Positions 1-5,321 of a stretch of 6,020 bases of DNA are shown one piece after another. The stretch is from Oscillospiraceae bacterium. Lineage in GTDB: Bacteria; Bacillota; Clostridia; Oscillospirales; Acutalibacteraceae. The notes below the pieces were generated by a model, which had not been told where the DNA came from, did no database searches, and was given only the letters and a program-made list of their open reading frames with translations. Positions within the stretch are counted from its first letter, which is position 1, and every line of letters starts with the position of its first letter. Location of the stretch: assembly GCA_028706415.1 (NCBI GenBank), contig JAQWBK010000019.1, positions 1 through 6,020 on the forward strand, written 5' to 3'. Made by a program: the position numbers and the translations under genes.

Positions 1-65
1 AGCCTTTCTGAAACCGTCTGGCGGTAGGAGGTGAAACCAATCCACAGCATCCATTACAGTATAGC

Positions 66-94
66 AACTTTTTAAAAGTTCTTGGAGAGGAACT
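66..94. repeat. Two overlapping inverted repeats upstream of mobC (leader or oriT candidate)
   Basis: Two small stem-loops overlap here. One is AACTTTT-T-AAAAGTT at 66-80 (7-bp arms, 1-nt centre). The other is AGTTC-ttggagag-GAACT at 77-94 (5-bp arms). They share bases, so only one can form at a time, which would suit either an mRNA leader switch or a relaxosome binding region. In mobilizable elements the origin of transfer is commonly just upstream of mobC, and that is the only reason for proposing oriT. No nic-site consensus can be recognised. Confidence 0.35.
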
Positions 95-113
95 CTAAAA
101 ACTACTACTTTTA

Positions 114-129
114 TATAATACGAGGACGG
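114..129 (+). promoter_or_regulatory. Possible -10 box and ribosome site of mobC
   Basis: A TATAAT hexamer lies at 114-119, and a weak Shine-Dalgarno (CGAGGA, about 121-126) precedes the ATG at 137. No good -35 is found 16-18 bp upstream; the bases there read AACTCT. The hexamer may therefore be chance AT-richness, or a promoter needing an activator. If it is used, transcription would start so close to the ribosome site that the hairpins at 66-94 would not be in the transcript. Confidence 0.3.
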
Positions 130-136
130 TGAACGA

Positions 137-461
137 ATGGCAAACAGAGTGCGGAACATTGTGCTGCGCGTCCCGGTGACGGCGCAGGAACGGGAAATGA
201 TTGAGCTGAAAATGCAGCAGATGGGGACGCGCTGCTTCTCAACCTATGCCCGGAAAATGCTGATTGACGGCTATGTTATCAAGATTGATTACAGCGATAT
301 AAAGGCTATGACTGCCGAGCTGCAAAAAATCGGCACAAACATTAACCAAATTGCAAAGCGCGTCAATGCTTCCGGGGAAATCTACGCGCAGGATATTGCG
401 GACATCAAGGGGGTGTTGGCACAGATACCAACAACTGAAAAAGCAACAAGCAGCCGCTTAA
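137..461 (+). pseudogene. mobC: MobC-family relaxosome accessory protein, frameshifted near its C-terminus
   Basis: MobC proteins help a relaxase open and hold oriT during transfer of conjugative and mobilizable elements. The first ~97 residues show the family pattern: an N-terminal strand (RNIVLRVPVTAQE), a ribbon-helix-helix-like helix with FSTYARKMLIDG, then LQKIGTNINQIAKRVN followed by a helical DIADIKGVLAQI. The reading frame then breaks at 425-430. The open frame runs on to 595 as a low-complexity hydrophobic tail unlike MobC. Shifting one frame at 429 instead reads QQLKKQQAAA and stops at TAA 459-461, a normal MobC-like end; families of this type usually have a Trp-Gln-x-Leu stretch exactly here. 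I infer a small indel (+1, or -2 with loss of the Trp codon). No relaxase start follows, so this is probably a decayed element. The ATG at 137 is chosen for its ribosome site and family fit. Confidence 0.8.
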
Positions 462-767
462 TTACGACTGCTTGGAAGAAAAATTTCATTTTAACCCTTT
501 ACCCTAACCATTGGCAAATAGCCTTATATTCACTGCTATTCTATCATTCTCTTAGACCTATTTTTCTTGTCCTGTCGTTGCTTGTCATATTCTAGACAAC
601 TTTTTTCCGCAGGCCCTGATTTCAACAAAATAATTTTATTGTTTGTCTACTTGACAGGGGGCATATCATTTAGCAGGTTGAGATGCGGTTGGATTTATTA
701 ATTGCATAATAAAAAGTTGTGACAATCCATGGCAAATGATCAATAGTTTTCGTTGTTTCACAAATAC
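462..767. other. Gene-free debris between mobC and melA, with a possible insertion-sequence end
   Basis: I see no gene here. The AT-rich stretch 470-600 is open in the mobC frame up to 595, but its translation is a run of hydrophobic residues without family resemblance. At 644-663 the bases TGTCTACTTGACAGGGGGCA resemble the terminal repeats of IS3/IS150-family elements, which often begin or end TGT-TACTT-ACAGGG. No matching partner end was found in the window. The TTGACA inside this motif has no -10 at a proper distance. Downstream of melA (681-767) I find no convincing terminator. Confidence 0.3.
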
Positions 768-2090
768 TTAATTATATTTAGGAAGCCAATTTCCGTGCGC
801 CTCTATTAAATCATCAACCATTTTGACGATTGTGTCAATATCTAATTCGCTTCCTGTGTGAGGGTCAAGCATTGCGGCTTGATAAATATGCTCTTTTTTG
901 TGTGTGCGTGCAGCTTCAATGGTAAGAAGCTGTACATTAATATTCGTCATATTCATTGCAGCGCATTGGACAGGCAAAGTTCCGACATAGCATGGGTGAA
1001 TTCCTTGCCCATTTACAAGACATGGAACTTCAACACAAGCTTCCTCAGGAAGATTTTTAATTAAATGACCTTTGTTAAGTACATTTCCGCCAATCTGATA
1101 TGGTGTGTTAGTTACCATAGATTCCATAATGTATGAGGCATATTCTGTCGAACGAATGTGGTCTATTTTTTCCTTGTCTGACAATGTTGCGTATTCGTTT
1201 TTCCAACCTTTAATTTGGTTTATACATCTTCTTGGATATTCATCCAGCGGAATATTATATTTTTCAATTAATTCGGGGTACTTAGATTTAATATAAAACA
1301 TGTTGTATTCAGCGTTGTGTTCGCTTGATTCAGTGCAATAATATCCAAATTTATCAATATAATCAAATCTGACCTTGTTTTTGAATTCAGGGTCATTCAT
1401 TTTTGTTTTGGCTATACGCTTAATTTCAGGATACAAATCATTTCCATTTGCATCCTTAATTTCCAACAGCCATGCCATGTGGTTAATTCCGGCAATTAGT
1501 TCTTTGCGCCCGTCAAGCTTATCTTCCATCCCCAGACTTTCTAATAAATCTTTTGAACATACCTGTACGCTGTGACAAAGACCGATTATGTTTATTCCAC
1601 TATAGCGCTGCATGTATCCACTAAGCATTGCCATAGGGTTAGTATAATTTAAAAACCATGCATTAGGGCATACTTCACGCATATCCGCAGCAAAGTCGTC
1701 CAATACAGGTATAGTACGAAGGGCTCGCATAATACCGCCTATTCCGAGTGTATCGCCTATGGTTTGACGAAGGCCATATTTCTTTGGTACTTCAAAATCA
1801 ATAATAGTGCAAGGGTCATAAAGGCCAACTTGAATGGCGTTGATTACAAAATCAGCACCACGCAGTGCTTCTTTACGGTTTTCAACTCCAAGATATGCGG
1901 TGATTTTACCTGGATTTCCTTTAGCGAAGTTCATTGCATCTAAAATTGCTTTGCTTTCATTAAGGCGGGTTCCGTCAATATCATAAAGCGCAAATTCGAA
2001 AGTTTTTAGTGATTCTGAGCAAAGACAGTCACCAATAACATTTCTTGCGAACACGGTGCTTCCTGCACCCATAAAAGTGATTTTTGACAT
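768..2090 (-). CDS. melA: Glycoside hydrolase family 4 alpha-galactosidase (MelA-like)
   Basis: Cytoplasmic enzyme predicted to release galactose from alpha-galactosides such as melibiose. GH4 enzymes use NAD+ and a divalent metal (usually Mn2+) through an oxidation-elimination-addition mechanism. The 440 residues match MelA in length (E. coli about 451) and along the whole chain. Visible motifs are the dinucleotide-binding start KITFMGAGS (3-11); DFEVPKKYGL (98-107) and DTLGIGGIMRALRTIP (113-128); NYTNPMAM (148-155); the metal motif CHS with Cys172; and GINHMAW with metal-ligand His204. CHSVQ is the alpha-galactosidase form of this motif. Further matches are YCTESSEHNAEY and the C-terminal DPHTGSELDID. 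The start is firm: AAGGAGGA (2098-2105) lies 7 nt before the ATG. It is divergent from an araC-type regulator, with no transporter nearby. Substrate preference within GH4 (alpha-galactoside versus alpha-glucoside or glucuronide) is inferred from the CHS motif and overall similarity. Confidence 0.93.
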   Translation of the reverse strand: MSKITFMGAGSTVFARNVIGDCLCSESLKTFEFALYDIDGTRLNESKAILDAMNFAKGNPGKITAYLGVENRKEALRGADFVINAIQVGLYDPCTIIDFEVPKKYGLRQTIGDTLGIGGIMRALRTIPVLDDFAADMREVCPNAWFLNYTNPMAMLSGYMQRYSGINIIGLCHSVQVCSKDLLESLGMEDKLDGRKELIAGINHMAWLLEIKDANGNDLYPEIKRIAKTKMNDPEFKNKVRFDYIDKFGYYCTESSEHNAEYNMFYIKSKYPELIEKYNIPLDEYPRRCINQIKGWKNEYATLSDKEKIDHIRSTEYASYIMESMVTNTPYQIGGNVLNKGHLIKNLPEEACVEVPCLVNGQGIHPCYVGTLPVQCAAMNMTNINVQLLTIEAARTHKKEHIYQAAMLDPHTGSELDIDTIVKMVDDLIEAHGNWLPKYN

Positions 2091-2120
2091 TAAAAAATCC
2101 TCCTTTTTTATCTTGCATAA

Positions 2121-2149
2121 ATTCTAACAAACTTTAAAGCAAAACAAAA
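2121..2149 (-). promoter_or_regulatory. Candidate activator-dependent promoter of melA
   Basis: Reading the minus strand, a -10-like TAGAAT (plus 2121-2126) sits 17 bp from a poor -35, TTTTGT (plus 2144-2149). The proximal ATAATGTG repeat ends 4 bp beyond that -35. A weak -35 with a regulator half-site next to it is the usual layout of promoters activated by AraC-family proteins. An alternative reads ATGACA at about 2172-2177 with a -10 TATAGT at about 2150-2155; that would put half-site 1 inside the promoter. Confidence 0.45.
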
Positions 2150-2153
2150 CTAT

Positions 2154-2235
2154 ATAATGTGGTATTAATTTGTCATAATGTGAACAATATATCAAATAGT
2201 TTCTTGATTTGCAGTGAATTGATTGTTATAATGTG
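2154..2235. promoter_or_regulatory. Three direct ATAATGTG repeats, candidate AraC-type operator
   Basis: The octamer ATAATGTG occurs at 2154-2161, 2175-2182 and 2228-2235, all in the same orientation. The first two are exactly 21 bp apart, two helical turns, the spacing typical of tandem half-sites contacted by the paired HTH motifs of an AraC dimer. The second and third share a longer core (TTGT-C/T-ATAATGTGA, 2170-2183 and 2223-2236). The third overlaps the TATAAT of the regulator's own promoter, so binding there would be expected to repress it. Binding is inferred from repeat geometry and position. Confidence 0.6.
2204..2232 (+). promoter_or_regulatory. Sigma-A promoter of the araC-type regulator gene
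   Basis: TTGATT (2204-2209), a 17-bp spacer and TATAAT (2227-2232) give a near-consensus housekeeping promoter. The expected transcript start is about 2239, leaving a leader of about 20 nt before the TTG start codon, with AAAGGGGG (2240-2247) as ribosome site. The -10 is embedded in the third operator-like repeat. Confidence 0.65.
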
Positions 2236-2258
2236 ATTGAAAGGGGGCGATTAGCATT

Positions 2259-3038
2259 TTGAAAGAAAAACACTTTCTTGTTTCAAATAAAAATTTTCAT
2301 GATATTAACCCAAGAGACTGCGGCTACCAAGATTGCGAACCTAACTATTTTTTTGGTCCTGCTATACGCAATTATTTTTTAATGCATTTTGTAATTTCGG
2401 GAACTGGAAAACTAATTAAAAACAATAGAGAATATACTATTAACGAAAACCAATGCTTTCTAATCCGCCCGGGAGAAGCAACCTTTTATCAAGCCGATGA
2501 AACAAAACCCTGGAAGTATATTTGGATTGGCTTTAATGCAGAAGTTGACCTTCCAAAAATTCTAAACGAAAATGACGTATTTGATGCTTTGATATGCAAG
2601 CATATATTTTTGTCACTTAGGCAGATAAGTGATGACTTTAAGCATTTAGAGCCTTATCTTTGCAGTAAAATTTGGGAACTACTGATATTGCTTTATTCAC
2701 TTGAAAGTGATTCAATCAGCAATAAAAACGCTATTGTTGAAAAAGCCAAGAACTATATTGAAAATGAATATATGAATGATATTTCGATAAATAAAATTTC
2801 CAATACATTGTATGTTGACCGTACATATTTAAGTAAAATTTTTAAGCAGCATTTGGGTATTTCACCCAAAGATTATTTATCTGCTTTCAGATTAGAAAAA
2901 GCTGCAACACTGTTAACAGAGCAGAAATATACTCTATATCAAGTTTCTCAAATGACCGGGTATAATGATTATTGCAATTTTTCTAAAATGTTTAAAAAAA
3001 AGTATGGTGTTTCTCCCAATATGTATACTGGATTATAG
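2259..3038 (+). CDS. AraC-family transcriptional regulator, probable activator of melA
   Basis: A 259-residue DNA-binding protein with the two-part architecture of sugar-responsive AraC regulators (MelR/MsmR/RafR type). Residues ~20-110 form a cupin-like sensor: HFVISGTGKL (43-52), an IRPGEATFY segment (69-77) and WKYIWIGF (85-92). Residues ~160-258 form the double helix-turn-helix: ISINKISNTLYVDRTYLSKIF (HTH1, ~175-195), GISPKDYLSAFRL, then YQVSQMTGYNDYCNFSKMFKKKYGVSP in two helices (HTH2, ~227-253). The start is TTG at 2259, supported by AAAGGGGG 11 nt upstream; no nearby ATG fits. It is divergent from the GH4 gene, which makes that gene the obvious target. The ligand is not visible; an alpha-galactoside is inferred from the neighbour. 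The gene is AT-rich, like melA and unlike the mobC fragment. Confidence 0.9.
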   Translation: MKEKHFLVSNKNFHDINPRDCGYQDCEPNYFFGPAIRNYFLMHFVISGTGKLIKNNREYTINENQCFLIRPGEATFYQADETKPWKYIWIGFNAEVDLPKILNENDVFDALICKHIFLSLRQISDDFKHLEPYLCSKIWELLILLYSLESDSISNKNAIVEKAKNYIENEYMNDISINKISNTLYVDRTYLSKIFKQHLGISPKDYLSAFRLEKAATLLTEQKYTLYQVSQMTGYNDYCNFSKMFKKKYGVSPNMYTGL

Positions 3039-3040
3039 TC

Positions 3041-3064
3041 AATTGCTGAATTGATGCAATTTTT
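3041..3064 (+). terminator. Weak hairpin after the regulator gene, possible terminator
   Basis: AATTGC (3041-3046) pairs with GCAATT (3056-3061) around a 9-nt loop and runs into a short T stretch ending about 3064. It starts 2 nt after the stop codon. The stem is short and AT-rich, and an alternative TCAATT/AATTGA pairing (3039-3054) competes with it, so efficiency is doubtful. Confidence 0.3.
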
Positions 3065-3071
3065 GTTATTA

Positions 3072-3406
3072 ATACTAATCCCTGATTAGTATAATAAAAG
3101 CGCACACCCTTGACGATAATCAAGTCAAGGGGATGTAGCGAAATGGGAATAAAGTACAGCAAAGAGTTTGGTGGTTCCACCAAATATTGAAATATTTTAT
3201 CTTCCGCTATACACTCCCGAAATGAACCCCATTGAACAAATTTGGAAAGAAATCCGGAAACGCGGATTTAAAAATGAAGTATTTCAAACCTTGGAAAAAG
3301 TAATTGAGCGCTTATGTGATGTCATCTGTTCTATTACACCACAAGTCGTTTCAAGTATTACCCTCAGAAAATGGATACTTGGTATGTTTTAAACTGGAAT
3401 TAGTAT
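3072..3406. mobile_element. Internally deleted IS630-type element with matching terminal repeats
   Basis: The left end ATACTAATCCCTGATT (3072-3087) matches, in inverted form, the right end AAACTGGAATTAGTAT (3391-3406) at 13 of 16 positions. Both ends carry TA at the second and third outermost bases, consistent with the TA target duplication of the IS630/Tc1-mariner superfamily. Between them lies the C-terminal part of an IS630-type transposase. Full elements are normally about 1-1.2 kb, so roughly two-thirds is missing. Inside the left part is a perfect 8-bp hairpin, CCCTTGAC/GTCAAGGG (3107-3131). The left end itself also folds against GATTAGTATAATAA (3084-3097), a near-perfect hairpin. Confidence 0.65.
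3143..3392 (+). pseudogene. IS630-family transposase remnant (C-terminal catalytic end)
   Basis: The frame from 3168 to the TAA ending at 3392 encodes VVPPNIEIFYLPLYTPEMNP followed by IEQIWKEIRKRGF. This is the hallmark last block of the IS630 DDE domain; the Glu in NPIEQIW is the third catalytic acid. The first two catalytic Asp residues and the N-terminal DNA-binding domain are absent. A possible original start, ATG at 3143 (MGIKYSKEF), lies in another frame and stops at 3190, so the two pieces look joined by a deletion around 3160-3176. At the joint sits a perfect palindrome, TTTGGTGG-TT-CCACCAAA (3167-3184). The N-terminal piece might instead come from a different transposase (IS3 OrfA proteins start similarly). 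It cannot make an active enzyme. Confidence 0.8.
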
Positions 3407-3419
3407 CAGACATAATTTT

Positions 3420-3469
3420 AGGGCTGACACACAATTTCCCATTGTGCGTCAGCCCTTTAACGTTTTTTT
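3420..3469 (+). terminator. Strong hairpin terminator downstream of the IS630 remnant
   Basis: A 16-nt arm, AGGGCTGACACACAAT (3420-3435), pairs with ATTGTGCGTCAGCCCT (3441-3456), with one A/C mismatch and a TTCCC loop. A run of seven T follows at 3463-3469. The 6-nt gap between stem and T-run is longer than ideal. It would stop plus-strand transcripts reading through from the regulator or transposase. Confidence 0.7.
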
Positions 3470-3614
3470 ATGCCCCGAAAAGCCTCTACAGCAAGGACTT
3501 TTCACATTATTGATGCACCCGTGGTAATCATCAGACCACAATATGATGCAATTGTTATGGTCATACTATCTCTATAACAACTATATATACAATTCAATGC
3601 GTTTATTGACTTGG
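3470..3614. other. Intergenic stretch without recognisable gene
   Basis: No frame shows a start with a ribosome site or a family pattern. One sequence of note is CATACTATCTC at 3562-3572, a degenerate match to the inverted form of the GAGATTAGTATAA motif found at 4068. It could be the worn left end of an element running to 4077. Confidence 0.3.
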
Positions 3615-3773
3615 CTAACATTTTTTGATTCGTTTACGTAGAGCCCCCTCGATCAAACCGATGGTGAGAGAAAAGCCCTCAGTTGGTCTATCAGCGCATC
3701 CCGCATCCTTTTCAATATCTTCAAGGTCTAAAATCCACGCATTATCCGGCAAAGTATCAATGAATTTATACAT
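3615..3773 (-). CDS. Possible small protein of 52 residues, unknown function
   Basis: Reading from ATG at 3773 to TAG at 3615-3617, the minus strand encodes MYKFIDTLPDNAWILDLEDI followed by an acidic-then-basic chain ending LIEGALRKRIKKC. It looks protein-like, with a mix of aliphatic, acidic and aromatic residues and a predicted amphipathic C-terminal helix with a basic end. A purine-rich GTGGGGTAG precedes the ATG by about 6 nt and could serve as ribosome site. There is no signal peptide or membrane segment. I do not recognise the family. A stem-loop (3797-3840) lies just upstream in its possible leader. It could also be the surviving start of a longer gene truncated by rearrangement. Confidence 0.42.
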   Translation of the reverse strand: MYKFIDTLPDNAWILDLEDIEKDAGCADRPTEGFSLTIGLIEGALRKRIKKC

Positions 3774-3796
3774 TCTTATCTACCCCACTAAAAATG

Positions 3797-3840
3797 AAGT
3801 GCAAGATTTTTTGCCGTTTTAAGGCTTTTCCCTTGCACTT
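3797..3840. repeat. Stem-loop with nested hairpin, in the upstream region of the 52-residue ORF
   Basis: AAGTGCAAG (3797-3805) and CTTGCACTT (3832-3840) form a perfect 9-bp stem. Inside it GCC and GGC flank GTTTTAA and can make a second small stem. On the plus strand ATTATAG follows, so there is no proper T-run; on the minus strand CATTTTTAG follows. It could be a terminator of the incoming minus-strand transcript, a leader structure, or a miniature repeat. Confidence 0.45.
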
Positions 3841-3887
3841 ATTATAGCATATTTCGCAGAAATAGTCAGCATTCATGTGGGTTTAAC

Positions 3888-3914
3888 GGGCGGATATGGA
3901 ATCCGCCCCTACGG
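3888..3914. repeat. REP-like palindrome, GGGCGGAT/ATCCGCCC type
   Basis: GGGCGGAT (3888-3895) and ATCCGCCC (3901-3908) form a perfect 8-bp GC-rich stem with a 5-nt loop, followed by CTACGG. Short palindromes of this exact style (GTAGGGGCGGAT...) recur between genes in many Oscillospiraceae/Ruminococcaceae genomes; this is from memory, and no search was possible. The GC content contrasts sharply with the AT-rich flanks. Confidence 0.6.
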
Positions 3915-4132
3915 TAACGGTATCGGAAATTATGCAATCTTTTAAACGGTATTCAACCATCAAATATAATAAATTGGTCAAACAGGGATTATTACCACTT
4001 ATATTGCTGGGTATTGCGTATACGAGCGAACGCAGTTCACCCGTCCCCTTGTGCAGGCACACAATGGAGATTAGTATAAGAAGGGTGTAAATATGAACCA
4101 TTTGAAAACCAACGGTTTAAATCAGTCGGCTT
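3915..4132. other. Gene-free repeat-derived stretch with a transposon-end motif at 4068-4079
   Basis: No coding frame is convincing. At 4038-4066 the bases CACCCGTCCCC-TTGTG-caggca-CACAA contain a GGGGACGG core (on the minus strand) of the kind seen in clostridial REP/RAYT-associated repeats, plus a 5-bp hairpin. At 4068-4079 GAGATTAGTATA repeats the terminal motif of the IS630 remnant in right-end orientation. Its left partner is uncertain; the best candidate is 3562-3572. A weak stem, 4107-4114 with 4137-4144, overlaps the end of the following minus-strand gene and lacks a good T-run. Confidence 0.4.
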
Positions 4133-4918
4133 TCATCGCTGGTTAAATGCCTGCTGAATGATTACTGAATCATGAGCACATTTTCTCAGAACTTTCGCTT
4201 CGGCTTGACTGATTGGGTTTTCATTACTTTGGGGTAGGTATACTTCACTGCTCAAGGTTTTTCCAGTCAATGTTTCGAACCAGACCGCGCCCAGCAAATA
4301 TCTGCCTTGAGGAATGCTGGCATGAAAACCGTCGCGATTCAGAGACTTACCGCCATTTGCATAATCAAACAATGTATTCGATCGGGCAAGCTGCACGGCT
4401 TGGCCACAGGGTATAATCCTTGCGCAAAGAAGCTCGGCTGCACGGCAATACGCATCTTTTAACCCTTGAAACATGGTGTTTTGATTGTTATTATATCTTT
4501 CAAAACCGTCATGGCTGCTGTCGATTTCATACGCCCATGTCTGGTGAATCAGCTGTTCTGCCTGAGGTGCATGTTCTTTCACAAAAGCCGAAAGCTGAAA
4601 TAGGTAAGGCTGATAGGTTTCAAATTGCCCGCTTAAATGACTCACCTGCTGAAGCGTAACATAATCCCATTGTTCGGATTCAAGTATTTCAAGAATCGCT
4701 GCACCATCTGTTTTGAAGGATTCCTCTGCAAAACGATAGTAATAATAATCATGCGCATGGTTTACGACATTGTTCCAGTGTCGTTCCAGCGAACAGCCGC
4801 CGATATATAAGTTGCCAACAAGCATATCAACGCCTTCCGAAAGGGCAATTTCCCGCAAATATTGCACACCATCCTGTGAAAAACTGTTTCCAATTGCAAG
4901 AACTTTAATTTGCTGCAT
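4133..4918 (-). CDS. DUF4886 SGNH/GDSL-type hydrolase
   Basis: A 261-residue protein with the DUF4886 pattern, a branch of the SGNH hydrolase fold whose members are usually esterases acting on acylated carbohydrates. Visible blocks are KVLAIGNSFSQDGVQYL near the N-terminus, with the presumed nucleophile Ser12 in GNSFS; LYIGGCSLERHW (37-48) supplying the oxyanion Gly; WDYVTLQQVSHLSGQ (84-98) in the position of block III; and LNRDGFHAS (193-201) giving the Asp196-x-x-His199 pair of block V, followed by QGRYLLGAVWFE. There is no signal peptide or membrane segment, so it should act in the cytoplasm. The start ATG at 4918 is supported by the GNSFS block position and by GGGAGG (4931-4936), 12 nt upstream and slightly distant. 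It is transcribed alone from the promoter at 5049-5076. Its substrate is unknown; debranching of imported glycans is only a guess. Confidence 0.88.
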   Translation of the reverse strand: MQQIKVLAIGNSFSQDGVQYLREIALSEGVDMLVGNLYIGGCSLERHWNNVVNHAHDYYYYRFAEESFKTDGAAILEILESEQWDYVTLQQVSHLSGQFETYQPYLFQLSAFVKEHAPQAEQLIHQTWAYEIDSSHDGFERYNNNQNTMFQGLKDAYCRAAELLCARIIPCGQAVQLARSNTLFDYANGGKSLNRDGFHASIPQGRYLLGAVWFETLTGKTLSSEVYLPQSNENPISQAEAKVLRKCAHDSVIIQQAFNQR

Positions 4919-5042
4919 ATTATTGCCCTGCCTCCCGCTTTTTTATCTGGGCTTAGGGTAACGCCGGGTGGCAACCCAAAGTCTGAATTTTTATTTGAAA
5001 GTTTTACATGACGGCATCTCATCCGAATGATGTTTTTGTCTT
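4919..5042 (-). other. Long structured leader of the DUF4886 gene
   Basis: If transcription starts near 5042, the mRNA leader is about 120 nt. It contains a stem at 4956-4977 (minus strand GGGT-t-GCC-ACCC-GGC-gtt-ACCC) and a small CATC/GATG hairpin with an ATTCG loop near the 5' end (about 5023-5035). No known riboswitch consensus was recognised, and no intrinsic terminator appears inside the leader, which argues against classical attenuation. Confidence 0.4.
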
Positions 5043-5048
5043 GCAGAT

Positions 5049-5076
5049 ATTATATTACTTTTTTTATACCTGTCAA
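5049..5076 (-). promoter_or_regulatory. Consensus promoter of the DUF4886 gene
   Basis: On the minus strand TTGACA (plus 5071-5076) and TATAAT (plus 5049-5054) are separated by 16 bp. Both hexamers are perfect sigma-A matches, so expression should be strong or controlled mainly through the leader or a repressor. Confidence 0.8.
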
Positions 5077-5186
5077 CATTTGTTAGGGTTTCGAATTAAT
5101 TATACTTCCGAACTGCTTTTTAGCAACTTAAATCTTTTTAAAAAAATCCTACAATAACTTGACACGGACCATTTCATTCATCTTGT

Positions 5187-5215
5187 TTGACAATAAGGTG
5201 CTAATTGTATATAAT
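5187..5215 (+). promoter_or_regulatory. Perfect-consensus promoter of the small membrane protein gene
   Basis: TTGACA (5187-5192), a 17-bp spacer and TATAAT (5210-5215) match the sigma-A ideal at every base. The expected start is about 5222. It is back-to-back with the promoter at 5049-5076, about 110 bp apart. Confidence 0.85.
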
Positions 5216-5321
5216 TGCAAAGATAACTTATAAGCCTTTTGCTTGACGAGTTAATTGTTTGGATTTTGGTGCAGTCGGTGCACAGGTTGCCACTCAAAAA
5301 CATAGAAAGAAAGTGAAGAAA

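Noticed and set aside
2..34. Possible last codons of an upstream gene (AFLKPSGGRR then stop)
   Set aside because: Only ten residues are visible, which is too little to tell a real gene end from a chance frame.
31..75. GTG-started 14-codon peptide after GGAGG
   Set aside because: The ribosome-site sequence overlaps the GTG itself, so spacing is impossible, and the peptide is not recognisable.
462..595. Continuation of the mobC frame into a hydrophobic C-terminal tail
   Set aside because: The tail has no resemblance to MobC, has low-complexity AT-driven composition, and the normal C-terminus is recovered in the neighbouring frame ending at 461.
652..680. Plus-strand promoter starting with TTGACA at 652
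   Set aside because: No acceptable -10 hexamer lies 16-18 bp downstream, and the hexamer is better explained as part of a possible insertion-sequence end.
858..1575. Three plus-strand open frames inside the melA gene (858-1064, 1105-1296, 1375-1575)
   Set aside because: They lie antisense to a full-length GH4 gene with conserved motifs throughout and have no ribosome sites or family patterns.
2992..3183. Minus-strand frame overlapping the end of the regulator and the IS left end
   Set aside because: It crosses a terminal repeat and a hairpin, has no ribosome site, and is antisense to the HTH-coding end.
3883..4101. Minus-strand frame of 72 codons, and the plus-strand frame 3896-4090
   Set aside because: Part of the translation (VGADSISAR) is the usual chance reading of the REP-like palindrome, and neither frame has family resemblance.
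4107..4144. Terminator for the DUF4886 gene
   Set aside because: The 8-bp stem includes a G·U pair, overlaps the coding end and has only four T after it, so it is too weak to call.
4762..5022. Minus-strand 86-codon frame reaching into the DUF4886 leader
   Set aside because: It is out of frame with the well-supported hydrolase, which covers most of its length.
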